DNA of 64,000 nucleotides, taken from assembly GCF_009928525.1 (NCBI RefSeq), contig NZ_JAABOK010000002.1:434001-498000 (forward strand), in the 5' to 3' direction. Shown piece by piece: positions 1-9,135 of the stretch (positions are counted from its first letter, which is position 1; each line of letters begins with the position of its first letter). A program made the position numbers and the translations under genes. The notes beneath the pieces are model-generated. The model had not been told where the DNA came from. It was given only the letters and a program-made list of their open reading frames with translations, and searched no databases. The stretch is from Chitinophaga solisilvae. Its GTDB lineage: Bacteria > Bacteroidota > Bacteroidia > Chitinophagales > Chitinophagaceae.

Positions 1-922
1 CTTCCATGCCGTCGGTGATAGTCTCGTATTTACCCATATTGAGGCCGCTGACTACCATTTCGCTTTTCTTCAGTTCCTCTTCATTACCCAGCACAATAGT
101 ATTTGTTTCGGGAATGATTTCGGTAACAAATACCGGGCGTCCGAGGGCAATATCCAGTCCTTTGCGTTGCCCGATGGTGTAGAAGGGGTAGCCTTTGTGC
201 TGTCCTACGATAGTACCGTCGGCCAGTACGAAGTTACCGCCGTTCACTCTTTCTTCCAGGCCTTCCACTTTCCTTTTCAGGAAACCGCGGTAGTCGTTGT
301 CCGGCACGAAGCATATTTCATAGCTTTCTGCCTTTTTAGCGAGTTCGGGGTAGCCGAAGTCGAAAGCCATCTGCCTGATGGCGGTTTTACGGTATTGTCC
401 GAGAGGGAGCAGGGTGCGGGCGAGCACATCCTGCTGGATGCCCCACAGCACGTAGCTCTGATCTTTTGTTTCGTCAACGCCTTTGCTGATGACCATTCTT
501 CCGTTGTCGTGCCTGCGTATCTGTCCGTAGTGGCCGGTGGCGATAAATTCACAGTCCATAGCGTCTGCACGTTTCATCAGTGCGCGCCATTTGATATGTG
601 TATTGCACAGCACACACGGATTAGGCGTGCGGCCGGCAATGTATTCGTCCACAAAATTATTGATGACAAAGTCCCCGAATTCATCGCGGATGTCCAGCAC
701 AAAATGCGGGAACCCGTGATGCACCGCTGCAGCGCGGGCATCGTTGAATGAATCAAGATTACAGCAGCCGGTTTCCTTTTTACTGGACCCCGCTCCGGCA
801 TAATCCCAGGTTTTCATGGTGATACCCACCACTTCGTATCCCTGTTCATGCAGCATCAGCGCTGTAACGGTACTGTCAATACCACCACTCATAGCTACCA
901 GCACTTTACCATGCTTGCTCAT
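1..922 (-). CDS. mnmA: tRNA-specific 2-thiouridylase MnmA, 3' end cut by the window
   Basis: MnmA makes the 2-thio group of the wobble uridine (s2U34) of Lys, Glu and Gln tRNAs in the cytoplasm, using ATP and a persulfide sulfur. Reading from the ATG at 922, the protein begins MSKHGKVLVAMSGGIDST, a PP-loop ATP-pyrophosphatase motif. The catalytic cysteines follow in NPCVLCN and further on in SYEICFVPD, so both partners of the persulfide pair are present. About 307 residues are visible and the C-terminal beta-barrel is beyond the edge. The gene runs away from uxaB, with about 205 bp between the starts. It is a housekeeping gene with no evident link to the uronate genes. Family assignment is secure from the three motifs. 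Confidence 0.95.
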   Translation of the reverse strand, partial: MSKHGKVLVAMSGGIDSTVTALMLHEQGYEVVGITMKTWDYAGAGSSKKETGCCNLDSFNDARAAAVHHGFPHFVLDIRDEFGDFVINNFVDEYIAGRTPNPCVLCNTHIKWRALMKRADAMDCEFIATGHYGQIRRHDNGRMVISKGVDETKDQSYVLWGIQQDVLARTLLPLGQYRKTAIRQMAFDFGYPELAKKAESYEICFVPDNDYRGFLKRKVEGLEERVNGGNFVLADGTIVGQHKGYPFYTIGQRKGLDIALGRPVFVTEIIPETNTIVLGNEEELKKSEMVVSGLNMGKYETITDGME

Positions 923-1127
923 TTAAAAAAAGTTTAAGGATGCAAATTTACTGAAATTCCGGGCAACCTGCTGAAGTGAGGTATCAATTGTGACAATGCG
1001 CGGATAGAAATTATGTATAATATCATTTTAGCCACTTTTAGCGATTATTTGTCCACATACTACAAAATGTTAATCCGGGATTATATATTTATTGGATTAA
1101 GTACCTAATTAGCATAAATTAGTAGTG

Positions 1128-2621
1128 ATGCTCCAGATATTAAATAAAGAATTTATATTAAATCAGCCTGATTCCGGCGTTGATGAAAAAATCTTCCGGT
1201 TTCCGGAGAAAATCCTGCAGTTTGGTACCGGCGTGTTGTTGCGCGGTCTGGTAGATTACCTGGTGGATAAAGCCAATAAGCAAGGCGTTTTTGAAGGGCG
1301 TATTGTGGTGGTGAAATCGACTGACGGCGATACTGCTGAATTTACTGCGCAGGACAATTTGTATACCACCCATATTACAGGTATTACCCAGGGAGAGCTG
1401 ATGGATCAGGTAGTAATAAACGCTTCTGTTAGCCGGGTTTTGCAATCGAATGCAGAGTGGCGGGAAGTGCTCAGGGCAGTTCATCAGCCGGCGTTGCAAA
1501 CCATCATATCCAATACCACGGAAGTGGGTATTCAATATGTAGCGGAGAAAATAGGGGAAACAGCCCCGGCTTCCTTTCCCGGAAAGTTGCTGGCGGTGCT
1601 GAAGGAGCGGTATGATTTCTTCGGCGGCCGTGCCAGCACAGGCTTTGTCATTGTACCTACCGAACTGGTGGTAGATAATGGGCGTTTGCTGAAAGAAATC
1701 GTTTTAAAGCTGGCGGTATATAATGACATGCCGGCCGCATTTATGCAATGGATTGAAAATGATAACCAGTTCTGTAATTCGCTGGTAGACCGTATTGTAC
1801 CGGGGAAGCCCCGGAACCTGACGGAACTGGAACAGCAGGCGGGTTATACCGATAAGCTGTGGATTGACGTAGAGCCGTTCCTGTTATGGGCCATAGAAGG
1901 AGATGCGCATACCAGGGCGGTACTGAGCTTTTATGCTGCCGATGACCGCATGTTGATTGCACCCAGCATTACGCCTTTCCGGGAACAGAAATTGCGTATT
2001 CTGAACGGGAGCCACACGGCCGCCGTGCCGCTGGCTTTCCTGTCGGGCCTCAACACCGTATACGAATGCATGCAGGATGACTATATGCGTCATTTCTTCC
2101 GGGAAGTGATTCTGCATGAAATATTACCTACGATAGCAGCATCCTGTCCGCAGGCTGCGTCCTTTGCGCAGGACGTGCTGGATCGTTTTGCCAATCCGTT
2201 TATCGCGCATAAGCTGATTAGCATCACGTTCCAGGAAAGTTCCAAGATGAATGCCCGTAATGTGCGTACGCTGACCCGTTATTTTGAGCGGTTCAAAACG
2301 CTGCCGGAGTATATGTGCCTGGGCTTTGCCGCCATGCTGCTGTTCCTCCGGCCGGCGCGGGAAGAAAACGGGAAATATTTCGGGCTTCGCGGCACCGAAG
2401 AATACGCCATCACGGATGATAATGCCGCCATCTTTGCCGGCTACTGGGAGCAGTTTACCACTGCCGCGAAGCTGGTGAAGCAGGTATGTGCCGATGAGCG
2501 TCTGTGGGAAAGCGACCTGGCAACCATTCCGGGTTTTGCCGCTGCGGTAACAGCCCACCTGGAAGGACTGCTGCAGCATGGTGTACAGCAGTATGTTCAT
2601 CTTCCTCAACAAAAAAATTAA
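1128..2621 (+). CDS. uxaB: tagaturonate reductase (altronate oxidoreductase)
   Basis: UxaB is the NADH-dependent reductase that turns D-tagaturonate into D-altronate in galacturonate breakdown. The 497-residue protein is of the long-chain mannitol dehydrogenase family. The N-terminal Rossmann part carries QFGTGVLLRGLVDYLVDKA, and the C-terminal half has the helical substrate domain with ILNGSHTA and FRNP-like FANPFI segments. Length fits the family (about 480-500). A GTG lies directly before the ATG at 1128; the ATG is the more likely start. It is the first gene of a same-strand run with uxaC, kdgK, eda and the transporter, with only 10 bp before uxaC. The 205-bp leader contains an ATTGTnACAAT palindrome at 987-997 that could be an operator, but nothing else supports it. 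Confidence 0.93.
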   Translation: MLQILNKEFILNQPDSGVDEKIFRFPEKILQFGTGVLLRGLVDYLVDKANKQGVFEGRIVVVKSTDGDTAEFTAQDNLYTTHITGITQGELMDQVVINASVSRVLQSNAEWREVLRAVHQPALQTIISNTTEVGIQYVAEKIGETAPASFPGKLLAVLKERYDFFGGRASTGFVIVPTELVVDNGRLLKEIVLKLAVYNDMPAAFMQWIENDNQFCNSLVDRIVPGKPRNLTELEQQAGYTDKLWIDVEPFLLWAIEGDAHTRAVLSFYAADDRMLIAPSITPFREQKLRILNGSHTAAVPLAFLSGLNTVYECMQDDYMRHFFREVILHEILPTIAASCPQAASFAQDVLDRFANPFIAHKLISITFQESSKMNARNVRTLTRYFERFKTLPEYMCLGFAAMLLFLRPAREENGKYFGLRGTEEYAITDDNAAIFAGYWEQFTTAAKLVKQVCADERLWESDLATIPGFAAAVTAHLEGLLQHGVQQYVHLPQQKN

Positions 2622-2631
2622 TCAACAGCAT

Positions 2632-4026
2632 ATGAAGGGATTTCTGACAGAAGATTTTTTATTACAAACGGAAACGGCTAAACGATTATATTTTGACTAC
2701 GCGCAGTCTATGCCGGTGATAGATTACCACAATCATCTGCCGCCGGACGAAATAGCGCAGAACAAAGCCTTTGAGAGCCTGACAGCTATCTGGCTGAAAG
2801 GAGATCATTATAAATGGCGGGCCATGCGGGCCAACGGGGTGGCTGAAGAGTTTATCACCGGTAATGCCGACGACTATACGAAATTCCGTCACTGGGCGGC
2901 TACTGCCCCCTACACCATGCGCAACCCGCTCTATCACTGGTCGCACATGGAACTGCGCAATCCCTTCGGTATCACAGCACTGCTGAATGAATCTTCCGCA
3001 GAGAAGATCTACCAGGCGTGTAATGCGCAGCTGCCGCAGCTGACAACCCAGGCGCTGCTGCACCATTTCAACGTAGAAACGCTGTGTACCACAGATGATC
3101 CGACGGATTCACTTGAACATCATCAGGCGATCGCCAATCGTCCGTTTGGCGTGCGGGTATTACCCACCTTCCGGCCGGATAAGGCCATGGCAGTAGAAAA
3201 TCCGGCCATGTTCAACGCTTTTGTGGATAAGCTGTCGGCAGTCACCAACCGGAGCATCGAAAATTTCCGCGACCTGCTGGAGGCGCTGCAGCAGCGTCAT
3301 ACCTGGTTCCATGAAATGGGCGGCAGGCTGAGTGACCATGGTATCAATACCTTTTATTTTCAGCCGGCTTCAGACAGGGAGCTGGACACCATATTCCGTC
3401 ATGTGCGCAGTAACGGTGCGGTTACGCCGTTTGAAAATGAGCAGTTCAAAACTGCTGTACTGCTGGCAGTGTGCGAATGGAACCATGAAAGAGGCTGGGC
3501 GCAGCAGTTTCATGCCGGCGCTATCCGTAATAACAACTCCCGTCTGTTACAGCGTCTGGGCGCTGATGCCGGCGTGGATTCCATTGGCGACTGGAATAAT
3601 GCGGCAGCCATGAGCGCGTTCTTCAATGAACTTGATAAAAAGGATAAACTGGCCAAAACAGTCATCTATAATCTTAATCCTGCTTACAACGAAGTATTTG
3701 CCACGATGGCGGGGAATTTCCAGGACGGCTCCGTGCCCGGTAAGATCCAGTTTGGTTCCGGCTGGTGGTTCCTGGATCAGAAAGACGGCATGGAAAAGCA
3801 GCTGAACACCCTCAGCAATATGGGGCTGCTGAGCCGTTTTGTAGGGATGCTCACCGATTCCAGGAGTTTCTTATCTTTTCCCCGACATGAATATTTTCGT
3901 CGTATTTTGTGCAATCTCATTGGCAATGATGTAGAAAACGGGGAGCTGCCCAATGATATCCCCTGGCTGGGGAAGATGGTACAGGATATTTGTTACTACA
4001 ACGCTAAAGCATATTTTGATTTTTAG
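2632..4026 (+). CDS. uxaC: glucuronate/galacturonate isomerase
   Basis: UxaC isomerises D-glucuronate to fructuronate and D-galacturonate to tagaturonate, the entry step of the pathway. The protein from the ATG at 2632 is 464 residues, the usual family length. It opens MKGFLTEDFLLQTETAKRLY and has the metal-site motif YHNHLPPDEI near residue 30, as expected of this amidohydrolase-fold enzyme. The frame is open further upstream to 2578, but that would overlap the end of uxaB by 44 bp and add 18 residues unlike the family, so the later ATG is chosen. Its stop codon directly precedes the kdgK ATG with no spacer, so the two are probably translationally coupled. Confidence 0.94.
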   Translation: MKGFLTEDFLLQTETAKRLYFDYAQSMPVIDYHNHLPPDEIAQNKAFESLTAIWLKGDHYKWRAMRANGVAEEFITGNADDYTKFRHWAATAPYTMRNPLYHWSHMELRNPFGITALLNESSAEKIYQACNAQLPQLTTQALLHHFNVETLCTTDDPTDSLEHHQAIANRPFGVRVLPTFRPDKAMAVENPAMFNAFVDKLSAVTNRSIENFRDLLEALQQRHTWFHEMGGRLSDHGINTFYFQPASDRELDTIFRHVRSNGAVTPFENEQFKTAVLLAVCEWNHERGWAQQFHAGAIRNNNSRLLQRLGADAGVDSIGDWNNAAAMSAFFNELDKKDKLAKTVIYNLNPAYNEVFATMAGNFQDGSVPGKIQFGSGWWFLDQKDGMEKQLNTLSNMGLLSRFVGMLTDSRSFLSFPRHEYFRRILCNLIGNDVENGELPNDIPWLGKMVQDICYYNAKAYFDF

Positions 4027-5025
4027 ATGAAATCCGTAAAAGTTATTACGTTCGGGGAGATACTACTGCGTCTTTCGCCCGAACTGGCGCAGCATACCGC
4101 CGCAGTGTATGTAGGCGGCGCAGAAGCCAACGTAGCCGCCGCGCTGGCGCAATGGGGTACGCCCGTGGCCTATATCAGCAAAGTGCCGGATAACGGCCTG
4201 TCCAGGGATGTACTGCAACAGCTGAGTCAGCGGGGTATTCATACCGACCGCATGTTATGGGGCGGCGACCGCATCGGGATCTATTACCTGGCGCAGGGCA
4301 GCGACCTGAAACACGCAGAGGTGGTGTATGACCGCAAGTACTCTTCTTTCAGCAGCATAGAACCGGGAACTACAGACTGGGATGCGCTGCTGGGCGATGC
4401 TACCTGGTTCCACTGGAGCGCCATCTCGCCGGCACTGAATCCGCAGGCGGCAGTTATCTGTAAAGAAGTGCTGGAAGCCGCTACCCGTAAGGGAATGACG
4501 ATTTCCACCGATCTTAATTTCAGAAGTAAATTATGGCAGTACGGCAAAAAACCTTTTGAGATTATGCCGGAGCTGGTACAATACTGCGACGTGGTGATGG
4601 GAAATATCTGGGCTGCACATACCATGCTGGATACTTCACTGAACACCACTGCGCTGGAAGCGGATACAAAGGCCGTTTACCTGGAAGAAGCAGAGAAAGT
4701 AGCCCGTGAAATAACGGAAACGTATAAACGCTGTAAGCGGGTAGCATTCACTTTCCGTTTCAGTAAAGCCGCCACGCATAACCAGTATTATGCTTTCTAT
4801 TATCATAACGGACAGGTGAGTGTATCGAAGGAGTATGATACCCGGGAGGTAGTAGACAGGGTTGGCAGCGGCGATTGTTTTATGGCCGGGCTGATACATG
4901 CGCAGCTGCAGGGAAAAAATGAGGCAGATATCATTGCTTTTGCCGCGGCAGCCGCTTATTCCAAATTTTTTGTAAAAGGAGATTTCAACACTACCTCTGC
5001 GGAGGACATATTAAAACTGATCTGA
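4027..5025 (+). CDS. kdgK: 2-dehydro-3-deoxygluconokinase (KDG kinase)
   Basis: This PfkB-family sugar kinase phosphorylates 2-keto-3-deoxygluconate to KDPG with ATP. It is 332 residues long. Visible signatures are the N-terminal VITFGEILLRLSP strand, the substrate-side GGAEANVAAAL segment and, near the C-terminus, the anion-hole and catalytic-base motif RVGSGDCFMAGL with Asp283 as the predicted base. The gene starts at the base after the uxaC stop and ends 2 bp before eda, the tightest part of the operon. KdgK and Eda together are where the galacturonate, glucuronate and unsaturated-uronide branches of this island meet. Substrate assignment rests on PfkB motifs plus this context. Confidence 0.93.
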   Translation: MKSVKVITFGEILLRLSPELAQHTAAVYVGGAEANVAAALAQWGTPVAYISKVPDNGLSRDVLQQLSQRGIHTDRMLWGGDRIGIYYLAQGSDLKHAEVVYDRKYSSFSSIEPGTTDWDALLGDATWFHWSAISPALNPQAAVICKEVLEAATRKGMTISTDLNFRSKLWQYGKKPFEIMPELVQYCDVVMGNIWAAHTMLDTSLNTTALEADTKAVYLEEAEKVAREITETYKRCKRVAFTFRFSKAATHNQYYAFYYHNGQVSVSKEYDTREVVDRVGSGDCFMAGLIHAQLQGKNEADIIAFAAAAAYSKFFVKGDFNTTSAEDILKLI

Positions 5026-5027
5026 GT

Positions 5028-5690
5028 ATGGCGCCACAACCAGCTACTATTATAGCGGCTTTTGAACAGAGCGGAATTATCCCGGTATTTTATCACGATG
5101 ATGCAGACGTTTGCTGCGAAGTGCTGCAGGCCTGCTACGACGGTGGGTTGCGGGTATTTGAATTCACCAGCAGGGGCGCCGCTGCGCAGCAGAATTTTGC
5201 CCGGCTGCTGGAAAAGAAAAAGGCTTCCATGCCGGACTTATACCTGGGTATCGGCACTATCAAGAATGCTACTGACGCTGCTGCGTATACAGCCCTGGGG
5301 GCGGATTTCATTGTAGCGCCTGTAACAGATCCTGAAACCGGCGCTTACTGCAAATCGCAGCAAATCCTGTGGATCCCAGGTTGCATGACGCCAACTGAAA
5401 TTTCCGTAGCAGAGAAAAACGGTGCGCAGCTGGTGAAGCTGTTTCCCGGCAATGTGCTGGGCCCTGGCTTTGTAAAGGCCATCAAGCCGCTGTTCCCGCA
5501 GCTGAAGTTTATGCCTACCGGCGGTGTGGAGCCTACCCGGGTAAGTATGGATGCCTGGTTCGAAGCCGGCGTGGTGTGTGTTGGTATGGGCAGCAATCTG
5601 TTGAACAAATCTCTCATCGATAGCCGCGACTGGTCTTCGCTGAGAGAGAAAATAATGCAAACGTTTGCATTTCTCGGAGGGAAGCCGTAA
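5028..5690 (+). CDS. eda: KDPG aldolase (bifunctional KDPG/KHG type)
   Basis: Eda splits 2-keto-3-deoxy-6-phosphogluconate into pyruvate and glyceraldehyde-3-phosphate. The 220-residue TIM-barrel has the Schiff-base lysine in QLVKLFPGN (Lys137), the general acid/base glutamate in FEFTSRG (Glu45) and the phosphate-binding MPTGGV loop, all in the expected order. Length is normal for the family (about 205-225). It starts 2 bp after kdgK. Its last 36 bases contain a perfect 16-bp palindrome, ATGCAAACGTTTGCAT, at 5655-5670. That sequence encodes a plain Met-Gln-Thr-Phe-Ala stretch of the C-terminus and probably doubles as a LacI-family operator for the downstream transporter. Confidence 0.93.
   Translation: MAPQPATIIAAFEQSGIIPVFYHDDADVCCEVLQACYDGGLRVFEFTSRGAAAQQNFARLLEKKKASMPDLYLGIGTIKNATDAAAYTALGADFIVAPVTDPETGAYCKSQQILWIPGCMTPTEISVAEKNGAQLVKLFPGNVLGPGFVKAIKPLFPQLKFMPTGGVEPTRVSMDAWFEAGVVCVGMGSNLLNKSLIDSRDWSSLREKIMQTFAFLGGKP
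5655..5670. promoter_or_regulatory. LacI-family operator palindrome inside the end of eda
   Basis: ATGCAAACGTTTGCAT is a perfect 16-bp palindrome with the central CG typical of LacI-family operators. Its 14-bp core is identical to the one at 9150-9163. The TTTG at 5664-5667 could be a -33 element with a weak -7 (TAATTTAA, 5688-5695) 20 bp later, placing a start of transcription near 5702, just before the transporter at 5728. I infer an internal, regulated promoter. The likely regulator is the LacI gene at 14463. Confidence 0.7.
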
Positions 5691-5727
5691 TTTAAAGCCA
5701 ACTTATAAATTCCAAATCAAGCCGTAA

Positions 5728-7017
5728 ATGAATTCCACAACTTTAGGTAATTATCGCTGGCGTGTGTGCGCGCTTTTATTTGTAGCTACCACGATTAACT
5801 ACATAGACAGGCAGGTGCTTGGTTTACTGAAAGGAGATCTTTCCCGTGAATTTAACTGGACGGAACAGGATTACAGCAATCTGGTAATGCTCTTTTCTGC
5901 GGCCTATTCTATAGGGCTGCTGTTTTTCGGCGGCCTGGTGGATAAAGTCGGCTCCAAAGTGGGTTACAGCATATCCATTATTGTGTGGAGTCTTTCTGCC
6001 ATGGGGCATGCGCTGGTACGCACCACGCTGGGATTCGGCGTTGTCCGGTCCGTACTGGGGCTCAGTGAAGCAGGTAACTTCCCGGCTGCCATCAAGGCTA
6101 CGGCCGAATGGTTTCCTAAAAAGGAGAGAGCGCTGGCAACCGGCATCTTTAACAGCGGCGCCAATATAGCTGCAGTAGTAGGTCCGGTGATGGTATACTG
6201 GCTGGCCCGTAACCATGGCTGGCGGCATGCTTTCTTCTGGACCGGCGCTATCGGCTTCATATGGCTGCTGCTGTGGTGGATTTATTATGAAATACCGGCC
6301 CGTCATAAAAAGGTAAGTAAAGCTGAATTTGACCACATACATTCTGACCAGGAAGTAGAAGCAGAAAAACCACAACCGGTGAAATGGGCCAGGCTGCTTG
6401 GCATCCGGCAGACGTGGGCCTTTGTATTCGGCAAGCTGCTGACAGACCCCGTATGGTGGTTCTTCCTGTTCTGGCTTCCGGGCTACCTGGAATCTATTTA
6501 CCACGTAGACCTGAAAGCTAATCTGGGCCTGCCTATCATCATCATCTATTCTGTCACCAGCTTCGGCAGTATCGGTGGCGGCTGGCTTTCTTCCCATCTC
6601 ATCAAAAGCGGCTGGCCTATATTCAGGGCGCGTAAAATATCCATGCTGATATTTGCGCTCTGTGTAGCGCCCATCGTACTCATACAATATACCAGCAACC
6701 TGTGGATCGCCATTGCCCTGATAAGCCTGGCTACAGCGGCCCATCAGGCGTGGTCTGCCACTATCTTCACCACCGCCTCTGACATGTTCCCCAAACGCGC
6801 CGTAAGCTCTGTTGTCGGCATCGGCGGCATGGCAGGCTCTATCGGCGGTACCTTATTCCCTATCGTTATCGGCTCCATGCTGCAGCATTACAAGGTAATC
6901 GGCAACATCGGCACCGGCTACAACATCCTCTTCGTTATGTGTGGCGTAGCTTACCTGCTGGCCTGGCTGGTCATGCATTTGTTTGCGCCGAAAATGGAAC
7001 AGGTGAAGCTTGATTAG
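5728..7017 (+). CDS. MFS hexuronate transporter (ExuT-like)
   Basis: This 429-residue major facilitator protein of the anion:cation symporter (ExuT/GudP-like) subfamily is expected to import galacturonate or glucuronate with protons through the inner membrane. About twelve hydrophobic segments are visible. The N-terminal ATTINYIDRQVLGLL helix is a hallmark of this subfamily, and RSVLGLSEAGNFPAAIK and ATAEWFPKKERALATG are its conserved loop motifs. It follows eda after 37 bp and is the last gene of the uxaBC-kdgK-eda run, but the palindrome at 5655-5670 suggests it can also be transcribed alone. Its TAG stop overlaps the first base of the 145-bp hairpin at 7017. Exact substrate is inferred from the neighbours. 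Confidence 0.88.
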   Translation: MNSTTLGNYRWRVCALLFVATTINYIDRQVLGLLKGDLSREFNWTEQDYSNLVMLFSAAYSIGLLFFGGLVDKVGSKVGYSISIIVWSLSAMGHALVRTTLGFGVVRSVLGLSEAGNFPAAIKATAEWFPKKERALATGIFNSGANIAAVVGPVMVYWLARNHGWRHAFFWTGAIGFIWLLLWWIYYEIPARHKKVSKAEFDHIHSDQEVEAEKPQPVKWARLLGIRQTWAFVFGKLLTDPVWWFFLFWLPGYLESIYHVDLKANLGLPIIIIYSVTSFGSIGGGWLSSHLIKSGWPIFRARKISMLIFALCVAPIVLIQYTSNLWIAIALISLATAAHQAWSATIFTTASDMFPKRAVSSVVGIGGMAGSIGGTLFPIVIGSMLQHYKVIGNIGTGYNILFVMCGVAYLLAWLVMHLFAPKMEQVKLD

Positions 7018-7161
7018 AATTACGAATTACGAATTGCGAATTACGAATGTCACCCGAAGATAAAAGCGAAGACCTCAGCAAAATACTATTAAGTATCTGC
7101 TGAGGTCTTCGCTTTTATCTTCGGGTGACATTCGTAATTCGCAATTCGTAATTCGTAATTC
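7017..7161. repeat. long inverted repeat, heptad type (element 1)
   Basis: The arms 7017-7080 and 7098-7161 form a perfect 64-bp stem with a 17-nt loop. The outer part is built of heptads AATTACG, AATTACG, AATTGCG, AATTACG, followed by a unique middle and the inner AGCGAAGACC core. The element starts on the last base of the transporter stop codon and ends one base before the uxaA stop codon, so it is the whole intergenic space of a convergent pair. It should act as a bidirectional terminator, although it lacks a clear T-tract. Confidence 0.93.
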
Positions 7162-8808
7162 CTACAACGACACACCCCTTTTCCATGGAATAAAATCATC
7201 CTGGTTAAGGGTTTCAGCCTTGGTATGGATTTCGCCGCTGGCGGCTTTGATGACGTATTCGAGGATTTGTTCGCCCATTTCAGCGATGGAATGCTGCCCG
7301 CTGATGATGGTGCCGGTGTCGATGTCGATGATATCGGACATGCGGGTGGCGAGCCGGGTGTTGGTGGCCAGTTTTACTACAGGGGCGATGGGATTGCCGG
7401 TAGGGGTACCCAGGCCGGTAGTAAAGAGTACGATGTTGGCGCCGGAGCCTACTTCAGCAGAGGTGGATTCCACATCGTTGCCGGGTGTGCAGAGCAGGTT
7501 AAGACCGGGTTTGGTTACATATTCCGTGTAATCCAGCACATCGGTAACGGGGGAGGTACCGCCTTTCTTGGCTGCGCCGGCAGATTTGATGGCGTCGGTG
7601 ATGAGGCCGTCCTTGATATTACCGGGGGAAGGATTCATGTAGAAGCCTGAACCGACGGACTGTGCCTGGTTTTCATACGCGCGCATGATGCGGATGAATT
7701 TTTCGGCTGTTTCAGTGGTTTCGCAACGGTTGATGAGTTCCTGTTCCACGCCGCAGAGTTCCGGGAATTCTGACAGGATAGAGGTGCCTCCCAGCGCTAC
7801 CAGCAGATCGGAAGTATGCCCAACGGCCGGGTTGGCAGAGATGCCGGAGAAGCCATCGGAGCCGCCGCATTCCAGTCCGATTACCAGTTTGGAAAGCGGG
7901 CTGGGGGTACGTGCCTGTTTGTTGGCTTCCACCAGTGCCAGGAAAGTGTCTTTGATGGCGGCGGAGAGCATGGCAAATTCAGAAGCGCTCTTCTGCTGTT
8001 CGTATACGAGTACCGGTTTGTTAAAGCCCGGATTTAATTTTTTCAGTGATTCCTGCAGGATGGATACCTGTGCGTGCTGGCATCCGAGGCTGAGGATGGT
8101 AGCGCCGGCCACGTTAGGGTGGTGTATGTAGCCCGCCAGCAGTGCGCAGAGCGCGTCAGAATCCTGCCGGGTGCCGCCGCAGCCGCCTTCGTGTGTCAGG
8201 AATTTGATACCGTCGATATTCGGGAAAACCGTACTGCGTTTATCCGTTGCCGTTATTTGACCGGCTTCGTAGTTGCGTACAGCTTCCAGGTTACCACTTT
8301 TATAAAGGGAAACGAGATCCAGTACCTGTTCATTATAAACCTCTGCCGGCGCAAATCCCAGTCCTTTTTCAAAGGCGGTTTTGATAACGCCTACATTCCT
8401 GTTTTCGCAGAAAACGAGCGGAATAACAAGCCAGTAGTTACGCGTGCCTACCTGTCCGTCTTCCCGCTGATAACCCATAAAAGTGGTGTTTTCCCATTTG
8501 CTCACATCCGGGGCCTGCCATTGTGCGCTGGCATCTTTTTCATGAAAAGCGTTGGCGTCGTGTACAATGTTTTCAACAGTGATGGTTTCTCCTTTTTGCA
8601 GCGGGCGGACAGATTTGCCTACCAGTACGCCATACATGGTGATGGGCGCGTCGCTGTTAATATCGTTGATCAGGAATTTATGTTTCGCAGAGATATTTTG
8701 CTGAAGCCGGATATCCTGACCGTTAAATGAAATGTGCGTACCTGCAGGTATATCTTGAAGGGCCACCAGCACATTATCATCAGGATGAATTTGTAAGTAA
8801 GTGTTCAT
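7162..8808 (-). CDS. uxaA: altronate dehydratase
   Basis: UxaA dehydrates D-altronate to 2-keto-3-deoxygluconate, closing the galacturonate branch. The 548-residue protein has the two-part UxaA architecture. A small N-terminal SAF domain (about residues 1-95, with the PAGTHISFNG motif) is followed by the large catalytic part starting near FMGYQREDGQVGTRNY. That part has cysteine-rich metal/iron-site segments HEGGCGGTRQDS, LSLGCQHAQ and GLECGGSDGFSG, and the C-terminal segment with LCTPGNDVEST. It is convergent with the transporter and divergent from the DUF2264 gene, with a 426-bp intergenic region carrying LacI-type operators near its far end. No promoter close to its own start was recognised. 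Confidence 0.93.
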   Translation of the reverse strand: MNTYLQIHPDDNVLVALQDIPAGTHISFNGQDIRLQQNISAKHKFLINDINSDAPITMYGVLVGKSVRPLQKGETITVENIVHDANAFHEKDASAQWQAPDVSKWENTTFMGYQREDGQVGTRNYWLVIPLVFCENRNVGVIKTAFEKGLGFAPAEVYNEQVLDLVSLYKSGNLEAVRNYEAGQITATDKRSTVFPNIDGIKFLTHEGGCGGTRQDSDALCALLAGYIHHPNVAGATILSLGCQHAQVSILQESLKKLNPGFNKPVLVYEQQKSASEFAMLSAAIKDTFLALVEANKQARTPSPLSKLVIGLECGGSDGFSGISANPAVGHTSDLLVALGGTSILSEFPELCGVEQELINRCETTETAEKFIRIMRAYENQAQSVGSGFYMNPSPGNIKDGLITDAIKSAGAAKKGGTSPVTDVLDYTEYVTKPGLNLLCTPGNDVESTSAEVGSGANIVLFTTGLGTPTGNPIAPVVKLATNTRLATRMSDIIDIDTGTIISGQHSIAEMGEQILEYVIKAASGEIHTKAETLNQDDFIPWKRGVSL

Positions 8809-9135
8809 AAAAGCTAAAGTAGTAAATAACGTTACCGGCTGGTAATACTAAAATATTAATCCTTGATAAGATTTTGCCTATTTGCCAAAACCGCTGTAAT
8901 GTTTGATGGTAGCAAGTTACGAATGAATCGGCAATTGTTGATATGCAATTATCAGCAGATGATAAAGAGATGATTTTACTGGTATTTTTTATGCAGGACC
9001 TGATGTATTTTTCAGGAAAAGCAACTGGAAATAATTGTCAGGTAAACACGAAAGGGGAGTCTGACAGGCTGGCGCCATGAAGCATACATGCAGCAAAAAC
9101 CTTATTGCAGCTGCTGATAGCATCTTTTTTTACCA
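8809..9135. other. intergenic region between uxaA and the DUF2264 gene
   Basis: No reading frame here looks coding. TAACGTTA lies 20-30 bases upstream of the uxaA ATG and has the ACGT core of the LacI palindromes nearby, but without the flanking match. No hairpin terminator or RNA fold was recognised. It presumably holds the uxaA promoter. Confidence 0.4.

Noticed and set aside
987..997. ATTGTGACAAT as an operator of uxaB
   Set aside because: An isolated 11-bp palindrome with no second copy and no matching regulator; kept only as a remark.
7225..8730. Long plus-strand reading frames opposite uxaA
   Set aside because: They have no family-like sequence and uxaA on the minus strand is complete with all motifs; they are by-products of its codon use.
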